From: CALRGE01 sp964360635
GTDB taxonomy: Bacteria; Patescibacteriota; Gracilibacteria; UBA1369; 2-02-FULL-48-14
Assembly: GCA_964360635.1 (NCBI GenBank)
Contig: CAYHXO010000003.1
Location: 48,200-112,199, forward strand
DNA: 64,000 bases
Direction: 5' to 3'
The position numbers and the translations under genes are program-made. The notes under the pieces were generated by a model. The model was not told the origin of the DNA and made no database searches. It was given only the letters and a program-made list of their open reading frames with translations. Every line of letters starts with the position of its first letter. The first letter of the stretch is position 1. Shown here piece by piece: positions 15,308 through 23,300 of the stretch.

Positions 15308-16614
15308 GCTGTTGGGAGTTCCACGTCAATAACGCGAGATAAAATTTCACGAGCAACTTTTCTGTCATCGAAAGGAATTTTTCCATGCCCAACATACTTA
15401 TATTCTTGCGCACCCTTTCCACAAATCAAAACGCTGTCGCCTTCTTTCGCAATGCTCAAAGCAAGTCGAATGGCCTCAGCCCGATCAAGAACCTGCCAAA
15501 ACCTATCGCCTTCCTTTCTGTTTATTCCCTTTCTAACCATTTCTGCGATTGAATTTGGATCTTCAGTGTAAGTGTCATCATCAGTCAAAACAATAAAATC
15601 AGAATATTTATCTGCAATCTGGCCCATTATCGGCCTCTTCAAAGCATCGCGATTTCCCGTACAACCAAAAACAGTAATCAAGCGACCCTTTGTAATTTCC
15701 TTAAACATTGTCAAAACCTGCTCGAGAGAATCTGCCGTGTGAGCAAAATCAACAACAACAGAAAATGGCTGTCCGGCATCAATAATTTCAATTCTACCTG
15801 GAACCGGCTTCATATTCTCCAATCCCTTCTTTATAGTTTCTAGATTTATATGAAAAGCTGTTGCGACTGTGGCCGCTGCCATCGCATTATAAACATTCAT
15901 TCTACCCGGAATTTTAAAATTCACTTCTACTTCACCGTTTGGAATTTTCAAGAGGAATTTTGTCCCTTCAGGACTAGCCTCAAGATTTCTTGCATTGTAA
16001 GCTCCATGTCTGATACCAAATCTAAACTGTTGATCTGCGGGAAAACCAGCAAAATATTCTTGCTCCGGATCATCCGCATTTATAATTGAAATTTTTGCAA
16101 CTCCCGCTTTTCGCTGAGAACCATTCAAATTCTTAAAAATTGTCCCTTTTGTTTTTTTGTAATTTTCCATGTCGCCGTGATAATCCAAATGCTCGTGCGA
16201 CAGATTTGTATAAACTGCCGTATCGATATTTATTCCCCAAACTCTCGACTGCATTATCGCGTGACTCGTAACCTCCAAAACAACAATTTCACAGCCTGCA
16301 TCCACCATTTTCTTGAACATTCTCTGCAATGGGAATGGACTCAAAGTCGACTGATTAGTTAAATTCGTGTCTTCCTCATCTCCAATTTTAAAATTCACCG
16401 TTGTCATCAAACCGGCCTTCTTCCCAGCCTCAGATAAAATCTTGTGAATAATATTGCAAGTGGTCGACTTTCCTTTTGTTCCGGTCACCGCAATCACCGT
16501 CATCTTATTCGCCGGAAAGCCATACAAAATCGAAGCCGCAACCGCCAAAGACTTATGATAAAAAAGCCTAAGTGGATGCTGGTGTGGGAGGAGATTATTG
16601 AAGAAGTCTTTCAT
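15304..16614 (-). CDS. MurE-like Mur ligase lacking the N-terminal domain
   Basis: ATP-dependent amino-acid ligase of the Mur family. ATP-loop GTKGKST, then EVTSHAIMQSRVWG, TNLSHEHLDYHGDMENY with the lysine region, VDFAHTADSLEQVL, FGCTGNRDALKRP and GKGAQEYKYVGHG match MurE. The ATG at 16614 (MKDFFNNLLPHQHPLRL) has AAGG upstream and is preferred to a TTG at 16689. Only about 35 residues precede the ATP-loop, so the UDP-MurNAc-binding first domain is missing. The DNPR motif that reads meso-diaminopimelate in MurE is replaced by TDDDTYTEDP. Amino acid and glycan substrate are therefore uncertain. Confidence 0.85.
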   Translation of the reverse strand: MKDFFNNLLPHQHPLRLFYHKSLAVAASILYGFPANKMTVIAVTGTKGKSTTCNIIHKILSEAGKKAGLMTTVNFKIGDEEDTNLTNQSTLSPFPLQRMFKKMVDAGCEIVVLEVTSHAIMQSRVWGINIDTAVYTNLSHEHLDYHGDMENYKKTKGTIFKNLNGSQRKAGVAKISIINADDPEQEYFAGFPADQQFRFGIRHGAYNARNLEASPEGTKFLLKIPNGEVEVNFKIPGRMNVYNAMAAATVATAFHINLETIKKGLENMKPVPGRIEIIDAGQPFSVVVDFAHTADSLEQVLTMFKEITKGRLITVFGCTGNRDALKRPIMGQIADKYSDFIVLTDDDTYTEDPNSIAEMVRKGINRKEGDRFWQVLDRAEAIRLALSIAKEGDSVLICGKGAQEYKYVGHGKIPFDDRKVAREILSRVIDVELPTA

Positions 16615-16710
16615 TGACCTTACTATAAAGAACTCCACCGGTTTTGGGAATACTAAGCTTTTGTCCTTAGCAAACCACGAGCTCCACAACGCTGATAGGA
16701 ATATTCATCA

Positions 16711-17475
16711 CTAAGAGAACCGCTTCTCCCTAACCCTCAAGTTAATAGCGTGCGCAATCTCGTGGTGTTCTTTACAGAGTGGTGCGAGGTAGTTTGGGTC
16801 ATGCCTCTGTGAAAGCGCGAAAGTTTGAGTGTGGTGAATAACTACGGATGGTTTTTTACAGGTGGGGATGGAGCATTTTGTGCCAAATTCTTTCTTGTTT
16901 AATTTCTTCATTTTTGCTGGAACCGGTCTACTTTTTGCCAATTCAACCGGCATAGCTTTCTCTTCTGCTATTTCTTCCTCACGTTTGTTAAGCGCGGCGC
17001 TGATTAACTCGTTGATGTCGATTCCTTTAAATTGAAGTTCAATTAATCGATTTTTGACTTCTTCATTTAAGGTTAAGGTCTGCACGTGCAAACCTGTAAA
17101 CTTTTCATCTCTAACTAGGATTTCTACTGCTCGGTTTGATAGGTTTGAAACTACATTTAATAACTCTGCTTCATTCTCTTTTGTCGCAATCGAAACTACT
17201 CTAGCTAACTTATTAATACTTACGTCTCCATTAACAAGTGCCTCGTGCAATCTTGGCATACTTTCGAATTTCTCCTCCAAGTTAAGTGCTAAACGAACCT
17301 GATCATTAGATAATCCGCCGAACTTTGCAGCAAACTCGAAGATTGAACTGCAGTTTTTCTTCTCGTACAACTTTCTTTTGTGAATTTCAGGCAAAAGTCC
17401 AATAAATTTCTGTCGCCAAAGCAGCGCATTCCGGCCATACAAACACGCGGTTTCAAGTAGTTCTTTATCGTTCAT
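16711..17475 (-). CDS. HNH endonuclease-domain protein
   Basis: 254 residues. The C-terminal HNH module starts with a zinc-type CSIPTCKKPSVVIHH and ends with NYLAPLCKEHHEIAH, including the catalytic histidines. The N-terminal 190 residues are helical and charged, with a start like that of DUF222-type HNH proteins. The target is unknown; candidates are mobile-element homing, defence or repair. Lies 96 bp upstream of the MurE-like gene on the same strand. Confidence 0.8.
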   Translation of the reverse strand: MNDKELLETACLYGRNALLWRQKFIGLLPEIHKRKLYEKKNCSSIFEFAAKFGGLSNDQVRLALNLEEKFESMPRLHEALVNGDVSINKLARVVSIATKENEAELLNVVSNLSNRAVEILVRDEKFTGLHVQTLTLNEEVKNRLIELQFKGIDINELISAALNKREEEIAEEKAMPVELAKSRPVPAKMKKLNKKEFGTKCSIPTCKKPSVVIHHTQTFALSQRHDPNYLAPLCKEHHEIAHAINLRVREKRFS

Positions 17476-17507
17476 TTTGGGTGGGGTTAAATCGAGAAAA
17501 GTATAGC

Positions 17508-17540
17508 AAAAATTCGGGCGATTTGCAGGTTAAATTGCCC
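17508..17540 (-). terminator. Possible terminator of riboflavin kinase gene
   Basis: On the minus strand GGGCAATT pairs with AATCGCCC (one G-U pair) around a 9-nt loop, followed by GAATTTTTGC. It lies 65 bp downstream of the kinase stop. A second hairpin (GAGGG/CCCTC) lies at about 17561-17583 and lacks a T-run. Nothing else is seen in the 17476-17604 gap. Confidence 0.5.
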
Positions 17541-17604
17541 ACTTCAGCTAGACAAATTCGAGGGTGAGTGTGTATTCGCCCTCCACCTCAAAACCACTCA
17601 CAAA

Positions 17605-17943
17605 TTAAGTAAAAATCTCCCTCGCCTTTTTCACATCGCCCTCAATTGCAATCACCAAATCTTCCACCGAATCAAACTTACGCACATCACGAATTTTATC
17701 AAAAACCTCAACCTCCACTTCCCTTTCATACCAATCCTCATCAAAATCAAGAATATGAATTTCAACTCGCCTACCAATAGAAAAAGTTGGTAGAGGACCA
17801 ACGTGCATCACTCCCGGCAAACCTTCAACCAAAACGCAATACACCCCGTCCTCCAAAGCCATAGAAACTTCCAAATTTAGTGTTGGAAAGCCCAATTTTC
17901 GTCCTCTTTGATCTCCTTTTTTTACTTTGCCTATAAATTTCAT
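17605..17943 (-). CDS. Stand-alone riboflavin kinase
   Basis: Phosphorylates riboflavin to FMN. The 112 residues correspond to only the C-terminal kinase domain of bacterial RibF: GKVKKGDQRGRKLGFPTLNL holds the family motif and EVEVEVFDKIRDVRKFDS the later one. The ATG at 17943 (MKFIGKV) starts the domain; a start at 18003 would add an unrelated 20-residue tail and overlap the divergent gene. The FAD synthetase half is absent; a RibL-like enzyme at 39325-39768 may supply it. Confidence 0.85.
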   Translation of the reverse strand: MKFIGKVKKGDQRGRKLGFPTLNLEVSMALEDGVYCVLVEGLPGVMHVGPLPTFSIGRRVEIHILDFDEDWYEREVEVEVFDKIRDVRKFDSVEDLVIAIEGDVKKAREIFT

Positions 17944-17986
17944 CGCACGAATGCTAACATGCTTTCGATTTAAAATTAAGCAACAT

Positions 17987-18391
17987 ATGAAAAACCTATA
18001 CACAGTTTGGATTGATCACGAAAAAGCATTTATCGTTAAGGCTAACCCAATGGGTGACATGACATTTTCAACATTGCTCTCTGAAGTTGAGCCGCACAGA
18101 AAAAGTACTGATCACGGTGGTGACCAATTTACAATTACGAATCAGAACAGAATGGAAGAAAGAAGATCAAACGAAATGCACTCTTTCGCAAAAAACATCG
18201 TGAGTCATTTGACTGATGCAGATGAAATTCTTGTTTGCGGTCCATCAACTGCAAAATTCGACCTTAAACATGAAATTGAAAAGAATAAATCTCTTTCAAG
18301 CAAGCTATTAAAAGTTGAAACTTGCGACAAAATGACTGAAGCCGAATTGAAAGATTTCGCTACAAAAGAACTAAATCTTCCACGCGATTAA
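17987..18391 (+). CDS. eRF1/host-attachment-like 'translational machinery' protein
   Basis: 134 residues resembling proteins annotated as translational machinery or host attachment proteins with an eRF1 domain-like fold: TVWIDHEKAFIVKA at the start, then EILVCGPSTAKFDLKHEIEK and LLKVETCDKMTEAELKDFA. Function in bacteria is not established; ribosome association is a family-level guess. The ATG at 17987 is preferred because homology starts there. It overlaps the convergent O-antigen-ligase-like gene by 4 bp at the stop codons. Confidence 0.65.
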   Translation: MKNLYTVWIDHEKAFIVKANPMGDMTFSTLLSEVEPHRKSTDHGGDQFTITNQNRMEERRSNEMHSFAKNIVSHLTDADEILVCGPSTAKFDLKHEIEKNKSLSSKLLKVETCDKMTEAELKDFATKELNLPRD

Positions 18392-19596
18392 AGCATCGCC
18401 AGCAGAAGCCAGAACTCAAAAGCCAGGTCGTTTTTGAAAACCGGAGTGTCAAAGATTCCGTGAATCAAAATTACTAGCAGCATCATAGCGGCCACCGGTC
18501 GCTGTTTTGTGTCGTCCTCAAAAATCCATTTTATGGCGTTCCAAATAAAATACATCAAACTCGCCAACCCTAAGAGTCCGGTATTCAACCAAAGTGCAAA
18601 ATACAAATTATGTGGATGAAGCATCACCCATTCAAAAGGTGCAGTTCCCAAAATTGAAACCGCCTGAGTTTGATAAACTTGTTCAAATTGACCAAGCCCG
18701 ATTCCTAAAATTGGATGCTGTTTAATTAAATCCCAAGCAATAGTGTAAATCTGAACCCGAACTCCACTTGAAGACCTATTAGTAAAATCAAAAAATTGCT
18801 TGAATTTTTCAGTGTCAGCTTGGCTATAAAACACGACCGCCAGTCCGACCAAAATCACAAAAATGCCAGCAAGCCTAAAATGTGGAGCTTGTTTTCTTAA
18901 AAAGAGCAGAAAAGAAATTAGAAGAGTTACTGAAACCGCAATCCAACTCGCATAAGATTTTGTAAAAAACAATGCTCCCCCACAAATCAAAGTAGCAAAA
19001 ATGAGTAAAATTTTCTCAAAACCATCCTCCTCCTTTATAGAAGACAAAACACCATAAACAAAAATAGGGCCTAAATAAAGCGCCAAATAATTTGCAGATT
19101 CAAATGGACCAGAAGCCCTCAAATCAGGTGTAGAGAAATCACCTGTCCAAACCTGATACAATGCAGAAGTAGAAAGTAAAACACCGCTCGTCAAAAGTGC
19201 CCGCAATGAAGTTTCAATCAAAGATGGCTTTTCCTGAAAATAAAATCTGGCCATGAAGAAATATATTACCGGTGCGAGAATCCAACCTTTTAAAATACCG
19301 AGTGCATTCATTAATCCATGAAATTCACTACCATCTACAAAATAAGACAGCTGTGGAACAATCACAGTGCTCAAAACAGCCGCCGCAACAAAAATAATTA
19401 CCGGCCAGACTAAAAAAATCCTCGGTGTTTCCCAAGCTCTTTCACGATAAATAAAATATAAAAATGTAAATCCTAAAATCACTTCCGGCAAAGTTACAGG
19501 AACGCCAAAGGCGCTACCCCTAATTAGATAAAGTGGGAAAAGCAGCGGCATCATCGCAATCAACCTCGGGAAAATTCCTCCTCTCAAAGTCGGCAT
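18388..19596 (-). CDS. O-antigen ligase / polysaccharide polymerase-like membrane protein
   Basis: 402 residues with about ten or more hydrophobic segments. The Wzy/WaaL-like module near residues 280-345 has WDLIKQHPILGIGLGQFEQV followed by HPHNLYFALWLNTGLLGL, the conserved external loop of the family. Probably joins or polymerises lipid-linked glycan outside the membrane. It lies 4 bp after tpiA on the same strand. Acceptor unknown. Confidence 0.8.
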   Translation of the reverse strand: MPTLRGGIFPRLIAMMPLLFPLYLIRGSAFGVPVTLPEVILGFTFLYFIYRERAWETPRIFLVWPVIIFVAAAVLSTVIVPQLSYFVDGSEFHGLMNALGILKGWILAPVIYFFMARFYFQEKPSLIETSLRALLTSGVLLSTSALYQVWTGDFSTPDLRASGPFESANYLALYLGPIFVYGVLSSIKEEDGFEKILLIFATLICGGALFFTKSYASWIAVSVTLLISFLLFLRKQAPHFRLAGIFVILVGLAVVFYSQADTEKFKQFFDFTNRSSSGVRVQIYTIAWDLIKQHPILGIGLGQFEQVYQTQAVSILGTAPFEWVMLHPHNLYFALWLNTGLLGLASLMYFIWNAIKWIFEDDTKQRPVAAMMLLVILIHGIFDTPVFKNDLAFEFWLLLAML

Positions 19597-19600
19597 AGAA

Positions 19601-20266
19601 TTATTTTAAAGCCAAGCAAAGTTCTCTCAAAGCATCCATTGGTTTTGGCGCGCGCACTACTCCACTCGCAACCAAAATTCCGCATGCACCCAATTCTTTC
19701 GCAACTTTTACATCATTTGCAGTTTTAATTCCTGCCCCAACCAAAACTCGATTTGGACCTAAAATTTTCACGGCATCGCTAATTAAATGCGGCTTTGCAG
19801 TTGAAACAGAAACTTCCCCACCAATCAATTCTGGAGGTTCAATCGCAATTAAATCAGGATTAAATTTCAATAAATACTCACATTCTTCAACAGATTCAGC
19901 ACAAACAACGGAAAACATTCCATCTTCTTTCATTTGTGAAATTGCTGCAAGCATATGATCATCTCCAATTCGCCTCTCCGAATGGTTCAATAAAGACCCG
20001 TCAACACCAAGCGGCTTCAAAATTGTCACCGGAATATGGCCTGTGAAAGCACCGTAACCAACACCATCAACATGCTGTGCCAAAACCGGTATTGAAACGG
20101 ATGCTGCAATTAGAGCCAAATCAACCGCCTGCACTGCAACCGCAATATTAACACCAATCTCATTCGCCAATCTTTCAATATCTTTGGCCATATTTTGACC
20201 ATTTACGCCTGTTGATTCTTGATAAGCCTTAAAATTCACAATAACTAGCGGTAAATTGAAATTCAT
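19601..20266 (-). CDS. tpiA: Triosephosphate isomerase, archaeal type
   Basis: Interconverts dihydroxyacetone phosphate and glyceraldehyde 3-phosphate. At 221 residues it is about 30 shorter than normal bacterial enzymes and matches the compact archaeal form: VNFKAY (catalytic Asn and Lys), AVQAVDL, LAQHVDGVGYGAFTGHIP, LLNHSERR (catalytic His), IEPPELIGG (catalytic Glu) and VGAGIKTANDV. All catalytic residues are present. Confidence 0.93.
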   Translation of the reverse strand: MNFNLPLVIVNFKAYQESTGVNGQNMAKDIERLANEIGVNIAVAVQAVDLALIAASVSIPVLAQHVDGVGYGAFTGHIPVTILKPLGVDGSLLNHSERRIGDDHMLAAISQMKEDGMFSVVCAESVEECEYLLKFNPDLIAIEPPELIGGEVSVSTAKPHLISDAVKILGPNRVLVGAGIKTANDVKVAKELGACGILVASGVVRAPKPMDALRELCLALK

Positions 20267-20326
20267 ATTTTTAAATTAGTACATACACAATTTCCCACGA
20301 CCCGCCAAAAAGCCAAGCGAACGCTG

Positions 20327-20355
20327 TTGCAAAAATACATTTTTTGTGGTAAGAT
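20327..20355 (+). promoter_or_regulatory. Promoter of the giant-protein operon
   Basis: TTGCAA (20327-20332) and TAAGAT (20350-20355) are 17 bp apart, with TG-G just before the -10 (extended -10). The leader would be about 24 nt. Confidence 0.65.
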
Positions 20356-20385
20356 AACCAGATAGTAAAAACTAAAACAAAAAGT

Positions 20386-23300
20386 ATGGCAATACGATGT
20401 ATAAATTACGGATTCATTAAGCCATTCGGGAAGAATGTTATTTTCTTTGCGGAAATGCCAAGTGATGCGGATGTGAAAAGTACAATGGAAGCAACAAAGG
20501 AAAAAATCAAAGATGATTTGAGTAAATTAGATGAATCAAACAAAGAGCTGATGCTTCGTACAATGGAAGCAATGGCAAAAGTGAATAAATTGGATGCTAC
20601 TTCTATAGAAGATATTAAAGAGAAGATAGCTTCTATAGATTATTCAGAAACATTTTTAGCCTCACCACACAGTCCAAGTGAGACTGAAGATCAAAAAAAG
20701 GCTATTACTAGATGTTTTTTTGCATTAAATGATAGATATGATTTAAGTATGCCGGAAGTCAATGGACTTCGTATGATGCAAAAGTTAGCAGGTGCAAAAG
20801 TTGAGGAACGAGAAAAACATACCGTACCTGCAGGGTTACAATACCTTAAAAAGGGTGGCCAGAATCTTGACGAAACAAAACTCGACTCTGAATTTCAAGA
20901 TGGATCAACATACAAAATCGACTTTGGTGGTGATAAAACAGCAGAACAGAATGTATCACTGAAAGAAATGCTTCCAACAGGAATATCATTTGTAAAAATA
21001 ACAGGAGCGGATGGAAAAGTAAGAGGTTGGGCGAGCACCGAATCTGCAAAAGGAAATGATTTTAGATACTATAAAGTAGAGAAAGGTTTTGAAAAATTAA
21101 TGGGCAAACATGCTTCAGTTTTACAAAACTACACTATTGAAACAAATTATCAGGGAGACATATCTGCTGGTCGAACTGAAGTAAGCGAAGAGGAGAAAGC
21201 AAAAATAGACGCAGATGCTCAAGCAGTGCTTGATGAAGCAGGAGATCCGGAAGTTCTTCAAAGAATTGAGGACAAAGAAAAAATCGCAGAATATGAGACA
21301 ACTCTTGTTGCTGAAACAAAAGAAGAAGACTTCACCGAGTATTGGAAAATTAAAGATGATTTTTCAAAAAATGCAAAAATTCTGATCCCGGAATCAATTC
21401 AAAAAATGGATCCTGAACAATTTGCAGCAGATCTTCCTTATATGGCTCATGGAAGAGAAGTTGGAGAAGCACTCACTCAACTAGATCCAAGCAGACAAAT
21501 ACAGGATGTTTATTCAGGTATAAGAAGTAGGAAACTTGGAGCAAATCACATCAGCCTAGATGAGATTTCATTATCTATAAAAGGCAAGCATAATTGGGAA
21601 ATTTCGAATCAAATCCCAAACGAGGATAGCTTCAAGGAAATAATAATTTTAGATGTAATCGAATCAAATGAAAAACATACTAGTAAAAGAGCTGAAATAG
21701 TGAAATTAGTAAGTAATGCAACCGGATTTGATAATAGTCAAATTGAAGCGGTATTGGACAATCGTGCAACAGTAATTGAGAAGAAAAAGAGTTTTGAAGA
21801 AGTCAAATCATTCATTGCTGCATCAGCAAAATTGATGAGGGAGGTTCCAAAACTTGAACCAAAAGAAAAAGCTGATACATATGACGAAAAGTTTATAATC
21901 AAAGATTTAGGACAAGTTGAAACAGTTGCAAAATTCATCTTTCCAGATCATGCAAGTAAAGGCCCAGTTGCATTTAGAACTTTCTTACAGAAAATTTTAG
22001 GTAAAGGGAAAGGGACTATCAGTATGGAAAATTTACATTCCAGGACAGGAATCGTAGGTAATGATTTAGAAAGAACTGCCTCAGGTGAATCTAGATATGT
22101 TCAGTTAGTGGCATCTGCAATTGGATTTGGCCCAGAAGGTGAACCTGTAGTTAATAAAGAAGTCTTTGTTGCAAAATTAAATGAATTAAGAAAATTAGGA
22201 TTAGATAATGTTGCATCAAGCTCAAATAAAGACTTAATTGCTAGATCTGAAGATCCTGCAAATAAAGAGTATTTGGATAAACCAATTACAAATGATTATA
22301 TATTTGGAGCAACTGCAGAGGGTGTAACTGAACTTGAACGAGATCTGATGCAATTAGGATTCAGCAGAAATACAGAAATACAAAGAGTAACAGACATACA
22401 TGAATACTCAGAAGCACAAAAGAAATACCCTGAGATATTTGCAGGCTTAGATCCGGTTAGAACTCCAATTCTAAGCGCGATAGTAAAAAGCAATCCGGAA
22501 ATAAGTGAAGCTGATTTGAAAAAAACATCAGACATTGTAAAAGAAAACATGCTAATTATGGCAGGTGTCAGCTATCATCAACAAATAGTTGATGATCAAA
22601 GAAATGTAACAAATCACCCGGGTAAAACAGTTACAGATATAGTTCATGGAGCAATCGCAAAAACTTTTGATACTCCTGCAGGAACATTAATATTGGCTGT
22701 TGATTCAACAGGGAATATAAGTGTAGCGATTCAAAACGAACAAAAATTAGATAAGAAAGGCCGTGTTAGATTGGAAGAAACTGCCGGAGTAAGTGCAGGC
22801 CTAGATGGAACAAGAGTCGGTGGATCAATAATGTTAAAAATCTCGCCAGACAAATACTTAGAACATAATCTTGTTCTTGGAGCCGCAGCAGGTGCAGCAC
22901 TCGACAGAAATCCTGGATTTGGATTGGCACTTGTACTTGGTTACGAATTAAATCTGGAGGGGACACAAGCCAGATTAGAAGCAAAATATTCTCAAGATCC
23001 AGAGTTAAATGCAAAATTAGATGCTGAATATAAAGCCTTCGAAGCAGAGCTAATCGCAAAGAATGTTCCGCCAGCACTTAGAGAAGCATTACTAGCAAAC
23101 ACAACCAAGTTTGTTGAAGATAACAGAAGTGGACAAGCTGTAAATGACATGCCTAAAGTTGTTTTAAAACAAGCACAAGTTGCGATAACTGAACATGGTT
23201 TTGGTGTTGCAATCACAGTTGGATTTAAAGGAAAAAATGAAATTTTCTATTCAATTCCAGAACAACCAGACCAAAATGAAAGCGCTCACGCAAAAATATA

